From: Paramicrobacterium sp051513965 | GTDB lineage: Bacteria; Actinomycetota; Actinomycetes; Actinomycetales; Microbacteriaceae | Assembly (NCBI RefSeq): GCF_051513965.1 | Contig: NZ_CP195847.1 | Coordinates: 1,736,001-1,800,000 of the forward strand | Direction of reading: 5' to 3' | Length of the DNA stretch: 64,000 bases | Shown here: positions 49,433 to 58,636 of the stretch, in pieces | Numbering within the stretch: the first letter of the stretch is position 1 | How the letters are laid out: every line of letters begins with the position of its first letter | Program-made: the position numbers and the translations under genes | The notes under the pieces: model-generated | What the model saw: the letters and a program-made list of their open reading frames with translations, nothing else | Told to the model about the DNA's origin: nothing | Database searches by the model: none

Positions 49433-50281
49433 TTAGTGTTCCTCGGCGACCGCGAGCTGGATGTAGACCGCGGTGAGAATGGTGAAGATATAAGCCTGAA
49501 GTACCGCGACAAGCACCTCGAACAGCGTAAACGCGAGCCCGAAAGCGAACGTGAACACGCCGAGCGCGGTGAACCAGCCGCTGAGCGAGACGATGAAGAA
49601 CTGCGTCGCTGCGAAGAACAGCACCAGCAGCAGGTGGCCCACGACCATGTTCATCATGAGACGAAGCGTCAGCGTGACGGGACGGATGATGAACGTCGAG
49701 ATGAACTCAATCGGGGTCACGACGAAGTAGACGGGCCACGGCACGCCTGCGGGGAAGAGTGAGTTCTTCAGGAACTTCGTCGGGCTCTTCTTGATGCCCG
49801 CGTAGACGAACGTGAACCACGATACGATCGCGAGCACGAGCGGGACACCGATGACGGACGTCCCAGCGATGTTCAGGCCCGGGACGATACCAGTGAGGTT
49901 CATCGCCAGCACCATGAAGAACATGGTCGCCAGGATCGGGAGGAATCGCTTTGCATCCTTCTTGCCGAGCAGATCCTCTGCGATGTTCACTCGAACGAAG
50001 TCGAGGCCCATCTCCACGAGGCTCTGGAAGCGCCCGGGGACGACCTTCATGCGGCGTGTCCCGAGCCAGAAGAGCAGGACGACCGCGATGACCGCGATGA
50101 AGCGGATCAGGATGATCCGGTTGATTTCAAACGGAGTGCCGGCAAAGAACAGCACATCCGGGAAGAACTCGTCGATCGAAGGAGAGTGGAATCCACCATC
50201 GTCGGCGGTTGGCACGAGCAGGTTCACAGCGTTCGCTATCAGCGCTATCTCCTGAATATCAGAGCAATGAGCAGAGCTCAC
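49433..50281 (-). CDS. atpB: ATP synthase subunit a
   Basis: 282 residues by the GTG 50281 start. Helices carry IIRPVTLTLRLMMNM with the essential Arg (TLRL block) and VLQAYIFTILTAVYI near the end. It forms the proton half-channels against the c ring. The start is uncertain: no Shine-Dalgarno precedes GTG 50281, and an internal GTG at 50227 (VNLLVPTADDGGF) or a start near a CAGGAG is possible. Confidence 0.9.
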   Translation of the reverse strand: MSSAHCSDIQEIALIANAVNLLVPTADDGGFHSPSIDEFFPDVLFFAGTPFEINRIILIRFIAVIAVVLLFWLGTRRMKVVPGRFQSLVEMGLDFVRVNIAEDLLGKKDAKRFLPILATMFFMVLAMNLTGIVPGLNIAGTSVIGVPLVLAIVSWFTFVYAGIKKSPTKFLKNSLFPAGVPWPVYFVVTPIEFISTFIIRPVTLTLRLMMNMVVGHLLLVLFFAATQFFIVSLSGWFTALGVFTFAFGLAFTLFEVLVAVLQAYIFTILTAVYIQLAVAEEH

Positions 50282-50376
50282 GCTACGTTCGATCGGTGGG
50301 AAAGACGCCTTACCGGCGCCCGGAGGCGCTCAATTGGCAGGGATAATCTCCCATAACCTTAGCAAAGCTTCGAGGT

Positions 50377-50393
50377 TTCTACGAATCGTAGAA
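50377..50393. promoter_or_regulatory. Palindrome in the atpI-atpB gap
   Basis: TTCTACGA and TCGTAGAA flank one base: perfect 8-bp arms. It lies four bases after the atpI stop. As RNA it could form a seven-base stem with a three-base loop. The gap also holds TAAGGT, a possible -10 for atpB. Confidence 0.45.
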
Positions 50394-50397
50394 GTGC

Positions 50398-50844
50398 CTA
50401 TTTCTCGTCATTTTGTTCGCCCGGCAATGTAACGTCGCTCGCATTCGCGACACGGACTTTCGCGGCGACGAACCCGTCGACGACCAGCGATCCGACGACG
50501 CCCGCGATCACTGACAGGAAGAAGATCGTGTCGTTCACCCATGGCTGTTGCTTCATCAGCCAGGCGAGTACGAGAAACACGATGAACTTCACGAGCCAGC
50601 CGCCCATGACGCTTGCGAAGAAGATCGGGACGAACAGGTCGCTCCCCGCTTTGCGATTCGCCAGAAGGATACTGACCGCGGTGACGCTCAGAAAGACGAG
50701 TGCCACAACCGCGCCGAGGAGTCCGCTGATCATTCCGCGCGGGCCATCCACGATGAGGCCGATCGCTCCTCCGAGAATCGCGATTGCCGCTGTGATCGTC
50801 GCACCCCAGACAAGACTGGCGCGGAAGACGGGGTTGGAGTTCAT
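50398..50844 (-). CDS. atpI: AtpI-like membrane protein upstream of the ATP synthase genes
   Basis: 148 residues with four membrane helices (about 10-31, 37-59, 72-93 and 103-127). Position before atpB and topology fit AtpI, an accessory protein for c-ring assembly or Mg uptake. Sequence similarity within AtpI is generally poor, so the assignment is by place and shape. Its start overlaps the wecA stop by four bases (ATGA), so it is co-translated with it. Confidence 0.75.
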   Translation of the reverse strand: MNSNPVFRASLVWGATITAAIAILGGAIGLIVDGPRGMISGLLGAVVALVFLSVTAVSILLANRKAGSDLFVPIFFASVMGGWLVKFIVFLVLAWLMKQQPWVNDTIFFLSVIAGVVGSLVVDGFVAAKVRVANASDVTLPGEQNDEK

Positions 50845-52091
50845 GACGAATGTCCTTCTGGTCGCGTGCGAGGAGAAGCGCCTGCGCTGTGCTCAGCTGT
50901 GTCTAGAGGATCGTACTCACGCTGCTCTTCGCTGGTCTCCTCATCGGGTGTGAGCTGTGCCGCAACCTCGCGGCGCTTCCGTTTGCCGAGCGGTGCGAAC
51001 GTGGCTGCCGTGCAGGTGACGACACCCACGACGAAGAAGCCGAGCGCGTACCAGTACGAGTCGAAGATGAAGAGGAAGAGGCAAGGTACGGAGAGCACGA
51101 CGGTCCACGCGTAGAAGATCAGAACGGCGTGCATCTGCGTGTGCCCCATGTCGATGAGCCGGTGATGCAGGTGCAGGCGGTCCGCGCTGAACGGGCTCTT
51201 GCCGGCCCGCAGACGTCGAAATACAGCCAGCCCGAAGTCGAGAAGCGGAACGATGAGAATCGTGAACGGGAGAAGAAGAGGGATGAACGCACCGACGAGC
51301 TGCGAGCTGCCGAGCTGGCCTGTGCTGCCGCCCACCTCGATTGCCGATGGATCGATCTGCCCGGTGATCGCGATCGCGGAGGAGGCCATGAGGAGGCCCA
51401 CGAGAAGAGCGCCGGCATCGCCCATGAACATCTTCGCCGGATGCCAGTTCATCGGGAGGAAGCCTGCGCATACCCCAACGAGCACCGCGGAGATCAGGAG
51501 CGAGAGATTGAAGAAGTTGTACGGGCTCGTGACCTGCACAAGCAGGTACCCGTAGACGAAGAACACTCCGTTGGCGATGAGCGCGACGCCAGCCACGAGA
51601 CCGTCGAGGCCGTCGATGAAGTTGATGGCGTTCATGACGAGAACGATCGTGAAGACCGTCATCACGAACGACATCCAGCTCGACCCGACAGTGCGGCCGC
51701 CGATCGGCAGCGAGTAGATCTGCACACCCAGCCAGGCGATGAGCCCCGCGGCGAGGAATTGACCGGCCAGTTTGATCATCCAGTCGAGGTCGATGAGGTC
51801 ATCGACGATTCCGAGCACGACGATCAGAAGCGTTGCGCCGAGAATCGCGAGGATCGGCCCCGGGTCATCGAAGATCACCCGGAAGAACGGGTTGAGCGAT
51901 GCGATCGCGATGGCCGCAGTGACGCCGAAGAACATCGCCACTCCCCCGAGCCTCGGGGTCGGGCGCGAGTGCATATCACGGTCGCGGATCGGCGGGTAGA
52001 GCTTGAACCGGAGCGCGAACCGGTAGACCGCGAGTGAGAGCACCCAGGTGATGATCATGGCGGCGAGTGCGATGAGCGCATACTGTCGCAT
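50841..52091 (-). CDS. wecA: Undecaprenyl/decaprenyl-phosphate GlcNAc-1-phosphate transferase (WecA/TagO/Rfe family)
   Basis: 416 residues, about ten membrane helices, with polyprenyl-phosphate transferase motifs DDLIDLDW, NFIDGLDGLVAG, and MGDAGALLVG. It loads a GlcNAc-phosphate onto the lipid carrier to start a wall polymer or glycan. C-terminal about 50 residues are a charged cytoplasmic tail. It starts eight bases after the tsaC stop; the gene order tsaC-wecA-atpI is a known actinobacterial block. Confidence 0.93.
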   Translation of the reverse strand: MRQYALIALAAMIITWVLSLAVYRFALRFKLYPPIRDRDMHSRPTPRLGGVAMFFGVTAAIAIASLNPFFRVIFDDPGPILAILGATLLIVVLGIVDDLIDLDWMIKLAGQFLAAGLIAWLGVQIYSLPIGGRTVGSSWMSFVMTVFTIVLVMNAINFIDGLDGLVAGVALIANGVFFVYGYLLVQVTSPYNFFNLSLLISAVLVGVCAGFLPMNWHPAKMFMGDAGALLVGLLMASSAIAITGQIDPSAIEVGGSTGQLGSSQLVGAFIPLLLPFTILIVPLLDFGLAVFRRLRAGKSPFSADRLHLHHRLIDMGHTQMHAVLIFYAWTVVLSVPCLFLFIFDSYWYALGFFVVGVVTCTAATFAPLGKRKRREVAAQLTPDEETSEEQREYDPLDTAEHSAGASPRTRPEGHSS

Positions 52092-52099
52092 GGGCCGCC

Positions 52100-52759
52100 T
52101 CAGTCGTCCGCGAGTCTGTCGCCGAGGACCTCACGCAGCTGGTCGCGGGTGATGACGCCGTCACGGAGAACGCGCGCGAGCCCGTCGTCAGTCGTCAATG
52201 CTGTGGCGTCGATGATGGTCGAGGCGACCGTGTTCCCCTGACCGGCGTCGAGGTAGATCTCCACGTCGTCACCCAGCATCTCGAGGGCGTCCTCGCACGT
52301 CGTCGCTGCAGGCATCGTGGTCTTGTTCGCACTGGAGACAGCCAGCGGGCCCGTCTCTCGAAGGATCTCGAGAGTGATCTCGTGATCTGGCATGCGCAGC
52401 GCCACCGTCCCCTCGGTCTCCCCGAGATCCCAGACGAGACTCGCCTGTGCGGGCAGGATGATGGTGAGCCCACCGGGCCAGAAGGCGTCGACGAGCTCCG
52501 ACACGAGCGGAGGGACGACAGAAGCGAGAGCTGTCAGTGTGTCTGTGCCGGGCACGAGCACCGGCGGCGGCTGCTGACGTGTGCGACCCTTCGCGTCGAG
52601 GAGCCGCTGGACGGCCGCCGGGTTGAACGCGTCGGCGGCGATGCCGTAGACGGTGTCCGTGGGGAGAACGACGAGCTCGCCGCGTCCGAGGGACGCTCGA
52701 GCGAGTCGCATACCAGTGAGAAGCTCTGAGTCCACAGAGCTGTCGTATACCTTCGACAT
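52100..52759 (-). CDS. tsaC: Threonylcarbamoyl-AMP synthase (TsaC/Sua5 type)
   Basis: 219 residues. LPTDTVYGIAADAF, the KGR block and GPLAVSSANKTTMPA fit the YrdC fold that makes threonylcarbamoyl-AMP for the t6A37 modification of ANN-reading tRNAs. ATG 52759 is chosen for the normal length; TAGAAT eight bases upstream may give a very short leader. It follows prmC after 76 bases. Confidence 0.92.
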   Translation of the reverse strand: MSKVYDSSVDSELLTGMRLARASLGRGELVVLPTDTVYGIAADAFNPAAVQRLLDAKGRTRQQPPPVLVPGTDTLTALASVVPPLVSELVDAFWPGGLTIILPAQASLVWDLGETEGTVALRMPDHEITLEILRETGPLAVSSANKTTMPAATTCEDALEMLGDDVEIYLDAGQGNTVASTIIDATALTTDDGLARVLRDGVITRDQLREVLGDRLADD

Positions 52760-52835
52760 CGTCAGCGATTCTACAGCGTGACGGATGGGAGCTCTCCGCA
52801 TGCGCGGAGGCATTCCGCCGTCAGAGTGTCCGTGG

Positions 52836-53708
52836 TCATGGGCGTACAGCGGTCGTCGCGCGATCGCGCATCGTGAAGTCGGGGAACGTCGCCGCCGCTC
52901 GCCAGCCGTCCGCGGTGAGGAGTGCGCGGATCGCCTCCCCCTGCAACTCACCGTGCTCGATCACGAGTGAGCCGCCGGGACGCAGGAGCCTGAGAGCCGT
53001 CGTTGAAAGAGACCGCACGACATCGAGTCCGTCGTCCCCTCCGTACAGGGCCGCGTCAGGGTCGTAGAAGCGCACCTCCGGGTCGATGGGGACGGCGCCG
53101 TTCGGAACGTAGGGGGGATTGGAGATGACAAGGGATGCCGTGCCGTCAAGCTCTTCCAGTGAATCGGCGAGATCGTCGAAGACCAACGTCAGGTTGTCAG
53201 CGCCGATGAGCTTCGCATTCTCAGTCGCCCAGATGAAGGCATCCACATCATTCTCGACCGCGTACACACGCGCGGTTGTGATCTCCGTCGCGAGCGCAAG
53301 CGCGATCGCACCGCTCCCCGTGCAGAGATCGACGGCGACAGGCTCAGAGTCGGGAATCGCGCGCAGAGCGTCGACGGCGATCTGCGTCACGTACTCCGTC
53401 TCGGGACGCGGCACGAAGACACCTGGACCGACACGGAGTTCAAGTCCCCGGAAGCCTGCGGTTCCCGTGATGTGCTGAAGCGGCTCTCTCGTCGAGCGAC
53501 GCAGGACAAGCTCAGCCACACGATCGGCCTCAGTCGCACTCAGTGGTCGAGACGTAACGCGAGCCGCCTGCACCTCACCGCGCCCGAGCCCGAGCACATG
53601 CCCGAGCAGCAGCTCCGCGTCGACGTCGGCGTCGAGGATGCCCGACTGGGCGAGCATCCGCGCTGACGCATCGAGGACCGCGGGAACGGTAAGGTGCGAG
53701 TGGGTCAT
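52836..53708 (-). CDS. prmC: Peptide chain release factor N5-glutamine methyltransferase PrmC
   Basis: 290 residues. SAM-binding VDLCTGSGAIALALA and the NPPY motif (VISNPPYVP) with an N-terminal helical domain identify PrmC/HemK, which methylates the Gln of the GGQ loop in RF1 and RF2. prfA, encoding RF1, is nearby at 55359-56438, but cysK-cysE has been placed between them on the opposite strand. TAGGCT is a -10 candidate. Confidence 0.95.
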   Translation of the reverse strand: MTHSHLTVPAVLDASARMLAQSGILDADVDAELLLGHVLGLGRGEVQAARVTSRPLSATEADRVAELVLRRSTREPLQHITGTAGFRGLELRVGPGVFVPRPETEYVTQIAVDALRAIPDSEPVAVDLCTGSGAIALALATEITTARVYAVENDVDAFIWATENAKLIGADNLTLVFDDLADSLEELDGTASLVISNPPYVPNGAVPIDPEVRFYDPDAALYGGDDGLDVVRSLSTTALRLLRPGGSLVIEHGELQGEAIRALLTADGWRAAATFPDFTMRDRATTAVRP

Positions 53709-53744
53709 GAAGGCGACACCCTTCCAGAGATTCGGAACCAGACC

Positions 53745-53750
53745 AGCCTA
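53745..53750 (-). promoter_or_regulatory. -10 element of prmC
   Basis: TAGGCT on the minus strand, 36 bases before the prmC ATG. No clear -35. Confidence 0.4.
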
Positions 53751-53758
53751 GCCAGATC

Positions 53759-53775
53759 ATGACTCGAATCGTCAT
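53759..53775. promoter_or_regulatory. Inverted repeat in the prmC/cysK gap
   Basis: ATGAC-N7-GTCAT lies between the divergent promoters. The layout is like that of sulfur-metabolism regulator boxes in actinobacteria (five-base arms with a six-base spacer in Corynebacterium McbR), but the sequence differs. Low support. Confidence 0.3.
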
Positions 53776-53802
53776 ACTGGCCGTTCAAGGGAATCACGCG
53801 GA

Positions 53803-53808
53803 TAGTCT
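53803..53808 (+). promoter_or_regulatory. -10 element of cysK
   Basis: TAGTCT, 39 bases before the GTG start of cysK. No clear -35 box. Confidence 0.35.
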
Positions 53809-53847
53809 CAACACGACAACCCACCCCAATCGAGCCGAGGAGAACCC

Positions 53848-54786
53848 GTGGCAGGAAAGACCTACTCAAACATCACTGAGGCGTTCGGAAACACGCCTCT
53901 CGTCACGCTTGGGCGCACGGCCGCCGATGTGTCGGCCAAGGTCCACGCGAAGCTCGAGTTCTACAATCCCGCCGGCAGTGTGAAGGACCGAATCGGCATT
54001 GCGATTCTGGATGCTGCAGAGAAGTCCGGAGACCTGAAACCGGGCGGAACCGTCGTCGAGGGCACCAGCGGCAACACGGGAATCGCGCTGGCCGCGGCCG
54101 GTGCCGCTCGCGGATATCGCGTCGTGCTGAGCATGCCGTCTTCCATGAGCATCGAACGGCGAGTCCTGCTTCGCGCATTCGGTGCCGAACTCGTACTCAC
54201 CGACCCCTCCGAGGGTATGCGCGGCGCGGTTAAGAAGGCCGAGGAGATCGCATCGGAGACTCCGGGCGCAATTCTCGCTCGTCAGTTCGAGAATGAGGCG
54301 AACGCAGAGATCCACCGCACCACCACGGGCGAGGAGATCTGGCGCGACACCGACGGCACGGTCGACATCCTCGTCTCCGGAATCGGCACCGGAGGAACGA
54401 TCACCGGTGCAGGCCGCGCGCTGAAGGCGCACAATCCCGATGTCAAAGTCGTCGCGGTAGAGCCGAAGGACTCCCCGATTCTCAGTGAGGGCACGGCTGG
54501 TCCTCACAAGATCCAGGGGCTCGGCGCGAACTTCATCCCCGGCATCCTCGACACCGACATCTACGACGAGATCGTCACTGTCGAGACCGATGATGCCGTC
54601 AGCACAGCACGTGATCTCGCCACCAAGGACGGCATCCTCGCCGGCATCTCTTCTGGTGCCGCAGTATGGGCAGCGCTACAGGTCGCGGCGCGGCCCGAGA
54701 ACGACGGAAAGAACATCGTCGTCATCGTTCCGGACTTCGGCGAGCGTTACATCTCGACCTTCCTCTACGAGGACCTTCGCGACTGA
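53848..54786 (+). CDS. cysK: Cysteine synthase A
   Basis: 312 residues. PLP lysine in NPAGSVKDRIG, phosphate loop GTSGNTGIALA, and GIGTGGTITGAGR are clear O-acetylserine sulfhydrylase motifs. It makes cysteine from O-acetylserine and sulfide. GTG start with GAGGAGA six bases upstream. cysE follows one base after the stop, so the two enzymes of the pathway are made together. Confidence 0.96.
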   Translation: MAGKTYSNITEAFGNTPLVTLGRTAADVSAKVHAKLEFYNPAGSVKDRIGIAILDAAEKSGDLKPGGTVVEGTSGNTGIALAAAGAARGYRVVLSMPSSMSIERRVLLRAFGAELVLTDPSEGMRGAVKKAEEIASETPGAILARQFENEANAEIHRTTTGEEIWRDTDGTVDILVSGIGTGGTITGAGRALKAHNPDVKVVAVEPKDSPILSEGTAGPHKIQGLGANFIPGILDTDIYDEIVTVETDDAVSTARDLATKDGILAGISSGAAVWAALQVAARPENDGKNIVVIVPDFGERYISTFLYEDLRD

Positions 54787-54787
54787 G

Positions 54788-55351
54788 ATGTCGTTCTGGA
54801 AGCGGTTCCGTGAGGACATCACGGCGGCTCGAGTCCATGACCCCGCTGCGCGGGGAGCGCTCGAGATCGCCGTGGTGTACTCCGGGCTGCACGCAATTTG
54901 GCTTCACCGATTGAACCACCGTCTGTGGCGCCGTGGGCTGCGCGTGCCGGCACGCATCGGCTCGCAGCTTGCACGCTCGATCACCGGAATCGAGATCCAT
55001 CCGGGAGCCCGAATCGGCCGTCGCTTCTTCATCGATCACGGCATGGGTGTTGTGATCGGTGAGACCGCGGTGATCGGAGATGACGTCATGCTCTATCACG
55101 GAGTCACTCTCGGCGGCAAGGGCGGCGGCAAAGGCAAACGTCACCCGACGATCGGAGACGGCGTCACCGTGGGCGCCGGCGCGAAGATCCTCGGACCCAT
55201 CGTGGTCGGGAACGGCTGCATCGTCGGCGCAAATGCCGTCGTGACCAAGGATGCCGAGCCGCAGAGCGTGCTCGTCGGCGTGCCCGCGAAGTCACGACCT
55301 CGCGTTGCCGGGCAGCACTACGGGCTCACGGAACCCGACTACCAGATCTGA
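54788..55351 (+). CDS. cysE: Serine O-acetyltransferase
   Basis: 187 residues. An N-terminal helical region and the left-handed beta-helix (IHPGARIGRRFFIDHGMGVVIGET and GVTLGGKGGG) mark CysE of the short type. It makes O-acetylserine from serine and acetyl-CoA. The C-terminal tail HYGLTEPDYQI ends in Ile, which in other species fits the CysK active site to form cysteine synthase complex. Starts one base after cysK. Confidence 0.94.
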   Translation: MSFWKRFREDITAARVHDPAARGALEIAVVYSGLHAIWLHRLNHRLWRRGLRVPARIGSQLARSITGIEIHPGARIGRRFFIDHGMGVVIGETAVIGDDVMLYHGVTLGGKGGGKGKRHPTIGDGVTVGAGAKILGPIVVGNGCIVGANAVVTKDAEPQSVLVGVPAKSRPRVAGQHYGLTEPDYQI

Positions 55352-55358
55352 CGACGCG

Positions 55359-56438
55359 TCAGCTGTTGTCTCCGAGCTCGGCGAGGCGGGCTTCCTCGTC
55401 CGACTGGATGCACGAGTCGATGACGGGGCCCAGGTCCCCGTTCATCACGTGATCGAGGTTGTATGCCTTGTATCCCGTGCGGTGGTCGGCGATCCGGTTC
55501 TCCGGGAAATTGTATGTGCGAATCCGCTCTGAACGGTCCATCGTGCGGATCTGGCTCTTTCGCGCATCCGAGGCGGCGGCTTCAAGCTCTTCCTGCTGCT
55601 TTGCGAGAAGCCGTGCGCGAAGAACGCGCATCGCCGCTTCGCGGTTCTGAATCTGACTCTTCTCGTTCTGCATTGAGACGACGATTCCCGTCGGGACGTG
55701 AGTGATGCGCACGGCCGAGTCCGTCGTGTTCACCGACTGTCCCCCCGGTCCCGACGAGCGATAGACATCGATGCGAAGGTCGTTCTGGGCGATCTCGACT
55801 TCCTCAGGTTCATCGACCTCGGGGAAGACAAGCACGCCCGTTGTGGACGTGTGGATGCGACCCTGCGACTCGGTCACCGGAACACGCTGCACGCGATGCA
55901 CGCCACCCTCATACTTGAGGTGCGCCCACACGCCATCCTCAGGATCATTCGACGAGCTCTTGATCGCAACCTGGACGTTCTTATAGCCCCCGAGATGAGA
56001 CTCGTCACGCTCCAGAAGCTCCGTCTTCCATCCCTTCGACTCTGCGTAGTGGATGTACATCCGCAGAAGGTCCGCCGCGAAGAGCGCACTCTCCGCACCG
56101 CCTTCGCCACCCTTGATCTCCATGATCACGTCACGTCCATCATCCGGGTCCCGCGGGATCAGCAGACGGCGAAGCTTCTCCTCAGCCTCTGTTGCAAGCT
56201 CTTCCATCGCAGGCACTTCATCCGCGAACGCGTCATCTTCCTTTGCCAGCTCACGAGCCGCCTCGAGGTCGTCATTCGCGCTCAGCCACGCTGAGTGCGC
56301 GGCGAGGATCTTCGAGAGCTCCGCGTAACGGCGGTTGATCTTCTTCGAGCGGACGGGATCCGCGTGCACAGCGGGATCGGCCAGCTGATCTTGCAGCTCT
56401 TTGTGCTCATCGATCAGCGCCTGGACTGACTCAAACAT
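55359..56438 (-). CDS. prfA: Peptide chain release factor 1
   Basis: 359 residues. Codon-reading PVT in RVPVTESQGRIHTS and the GGQ loop RSSGPGGQSVNTTDSAVRITH fix RF1 (UAA, UAG). ATG 56438 is chosen for GGAAGAAG upstream and normal length; an in-frame ATG at 56495 adds residues with no support. It faces cysE tail-to-tail with seven bases between. A strong hairpin separates it from rho. Confidence 0.95.
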   Translation of the reverse strand: MFESVQALIDEHKELQDQLADPAVHADPVRSKKINRRYAELSKILAAHSAWLSANDDLEAARELAKEDDAFADEVPAMEELATEAEEKLRRLLIPRDPDDGRDVIMEIKGGEGGAESALFAADLLRMYIHYAESKGWKTELLERDESHLGGYKNVQVAIKSSSNDPEDGVWAHLKYEGGVHRVQRVPVTESQGRIHTSTTGVLVFPEVDEPEEVEIAQNDLRIDVYRSSGPGGQSVNTTDSAVRITHVPTGIVVSMQNEKSQIQNREAAMRVLRARLLAKQQEELEAAASDARKSQIRTMDRSERIRTYNFPENRIADHRTGYKAYNLDHVMNGDLGPVIDSCIQSDEEARLAELGDNS

Positions 56439-56473
56439 GTCTTCTTCCGTCTCGTAGATGGGTGAAACGACGA

Positions 56474-56522
56474 AACCCGTCTGCTCTGCGCACAACTATC
56501 GTAGGCGCGGAGCAGACGGGTT
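56474..56522 (-). terminator. Terminator hairpin between rho and prfA
   Basis: AACCCGTCTGCTC (56474-56486) pairs with GAGCAGACGGGTT (56510-56522), extended inward by a GU and four more pairs. It begins eight bases after the rho stop; TTTCGTCGTTTC follows. Most likely an intrinsic terminator of the rho transcript. Confidence 0.75.
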
Positions 56523-56530
56523 CAGGTCAG

Positions 56531-58624
56531 CTAGCGGTGCTCGCGGTCGCTTCCGTGACCGTGCGACGACGGCTGGGGAATCGACTTCTGCATCTGCACG
56601 AGAAACTCAACGTTTGACGATGTCTCACGAAGCTTGCTGAGGATGACCTCAAGTGCCTGCTGAGTATCGAGTCCGGCGAGGGCACGTCGCAGCTTCCACG
56701 TCACCTTCACTTCGTCCTGCCCGAGCAGCATCTCCTCGCGGCGCGTGGAGGATGCGTTGACGTCGATCGCCGGGAAGATCCGCTTGTCCGCGAGCTGACG
56801 CGAGAGTCGGAGCTCGGAGTTTCCGGTTCCCTTGAATTCCTCGAAGATGACCTCGTCCATCTTCGATCCGGTCTCGACGAGCGCAGTCGCCAGGATGGTC
56901 AGCGAACCGCCGTTCTCGATGTTGCGGGCCGCACCGAAGAAGCGCTTCGGCGGATACAGCGCTGCAGCGTCGACGCCGCCCGAGAGCACTCGTCCGCTCG
57001 TCGGAGCCGAGATGTTGTAGGCCCGTCCGAGTCGTGTGATCGAATCGAGCAGCACGACGACATCGTGGCCGAGTTCGACGAGACGCTTGGCCCGCTCGAT
57101 TGCGAGCTCCGCGACTGTCGTGTGGTCTTCGGCAGGACGGTCGAATGTCGAGGCGATCACTTCGCCCTTGACCGTACGCTCCATATCCGTGACTTCCTCA
57201 GGACGCTCGTCCACGAGCACGACCATGAGGTGGACCTCAGGGTTGTTCGTCGCGATCGCGTTCGCGATGTGCTGAAGAACGATGGTCTTGCCGGCCTTCG
57301 GCGGCGCGACGATGAGTCCACGCTGTCCCTTGCCGACCGGTGAGACCAGATCGATGAGCCGCTGCGTCAGCTTGCCTGGCTCCGTCTCCATCCGCAGGCG
57401 CTCCTGCGGATACAGCGGAGTGAGCTTGCCGAACTCCACCCGCTCGGCCGCTTCGTCCGTCGACTGACCGTTGATGGTATCGATCTTGACCAGCGCGTTG
57501 TACTTCTGTCGCGAGTTGTTCTCGCCCTCGCGGGGCTGTCGAACAGCGCCCACGATCGCGTCACCCTTGCGCAGGTTGTACTTCTTCACCTGGCCGAGCG
57601 ACACGTAAACGTCGTTTGCGCCCGGGAGGTAGCCCGTCGTGCGGACAAAGGCGTAGTTGTCAAGAACGTCGAGGATGCCCGCGATCGGGACGAGCACGTC
57701 GTCCTCAGTGATCTCCGGCTCGACCTCGTCGGAGCGACCGCGCTTGCGATCACGGTACCGGTTCCGGCCTCGACCGCTCTGGTCGTCGCCACGGTTCTGC
57801 TGACGGTCGTCGCCACGGTTCTGCTGACGGTCGTCACCTCCAGAGTCTCCCCCACGGTTCCGGCCTCGGCCGCGTCCACGACGCTGCTTGTCGTCCCCCT
57901 CACCGGAGTCAGAGCTCTCGTCCTTGTGACGGCTGTCGGATTCGTCTTTCTTCGACTCGTCCTTGTGGCTGTTCTTCTGACCGCCCTTGCCGTTTCCGTC
58001 CTTGCCGTCTTTGCGACCGCCCTGGTCGCCACGGCCCTCGGGCGAGCTCTCGGCGGCATCCGTGTCATCGTCGTTCTTGCGACCGCGACGGCGGCCACCG
58101 CGCTTCCCGCCGTTCTTCTGACCACCCTGGTCGTCTGAGCCACGATCGGAGTCGCCATCGCCCTGCTTGGCGCCCTCAGAGGACTCCGCCTGCGCGGCAT
58201 CCTTCTTCGGAGCGCGACGCTCGTGAGCGCGCTTCTCTGCATCGGAGAGCGCCGCATCGAGAACGGCCTCAGCGGCCTGCTCCGGCGTCGTGGGGATCTG
58301 CGCCTCCTGGTCGGAGTTCACATGCCCCGAGGCAGCGAGAGGTGTCGATGACTCGATCGTATCGGTCGACACACGACGAGACCGCGTACCGCGGCTCGGA
58401 GTCTTCGACTCGGGAGCGCTCTGCTCTTCGGCGTCCTTCGCTGCATGCGGTGCACTGCCCGCAGCCTGCTTCTCTGCGATCGCGGCGACCAGCTCCCCCT
58501 TGCGGAGCTTGGAAGCTCCGGGAATCGAGAGTCCGGCGGCGAGCTTCTGCAGCTCGGCCACCTTGAGCGTGGCGAGGTCTTTGCCGCGGTCCGCGCCGTC
58601 TGCGCGGATTCCTGCGTCTGTCAC
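56531..58624 (-). CDS. rho: Transcription termination factor Rho
   Basis: 697 residues from GTG 58624. An N-terminal Rho_N domain (LKVAELQKLAAG) is followed by a long Arg/Gly/Asp/Lys-rich insertion, then the RNA-binding S1-like domain and the RecA-type motor with PKAGKT and VLLDSITRLGRAYN. The insertion (about 80-300) is typical of high-GC Gram-positives and may bind RNA or alter termination. GTG 58624 has AAAGGA upstream; ATG 58645 is the alternative. The leader folds over this region. First gene after a 175-base gap from thrB. Confidence 0.94.
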   Translation of the reverse strand: MTDAGIRADGADRGKDLATLKVAELQKLAAGLSIPGASKLRKGELVAAIAEKQAAGSAPHAAKDAEEQSAPESKTPSRGTRSRRVSTDTIESSTPLAASGHVNSDQEAQIPTTPEQAAEAVLDAALSDAEKRAHERRAPKKDAAQAESSEGAKQGDGDSDRGSDDQGGQKNGGKRGGRRRGRKNDDDTDAAESSPEGRGDQGGRKDGKDGNGKGGQKNSHKDESKKDESDSRHKDESSDSGEGDDKQRRGRGRGRNRGGDSGGDDRQQNRGDDRQQNRGDDQSGRGRNRYRDRKRGRSDEVEPEITEDDVLVPIAGILDVLDNYAFVRTTGYLPGANDVYVSLGQVKKYNLRKGDAIVGAVRQPREGENNSRQKYNALVKIDTINGQSTDEAAERVEFGKLTPLYPQERLRMETEPGKLTQRLIDLVSPVGKGQRGLIVAPPKAGKTIVLQHIANAIATNNPEVHLMVVLVDERPEEVTDMERTVKGEVIASTFDRPAEDHTTVAELAIERAKRLVELGHDVVVLLDSITRLGRAYNISAPTSGRVLSGGVDAAALYPPKRFFGAARNIENGGSLTILATALVETGSKMDEVIFEEFKGTGNSELRLSRQLADKRIFPAIDVNASSTRREEMLLGQDEVKVTWKLRRALAGLDTQQALEVILSKLRETSSNVEFLVQMQKSIPQPSSHGHGSDREHR
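57781..57828 (-). repeat. Perfect tandem 24-base duplication in rho
   Basis: Two identical 24-base units at 57781-57804 and 57805-57828 encode DDRQQNRG twice in the Rho insertion region. Identity at every base suggests a recent slippage event. Confidence 0.85.
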
Positions 58625-58636
58625 TGGAGAGTTTTC

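Noticed and set aside
50310..50354. A 14-codon open frame in the atpI-atpB gap, as a possible leader peptide
   Set aside because: Its ribosome-binding site is too close to the ATG and there is no run of regulatory codons. Not enough evidence.
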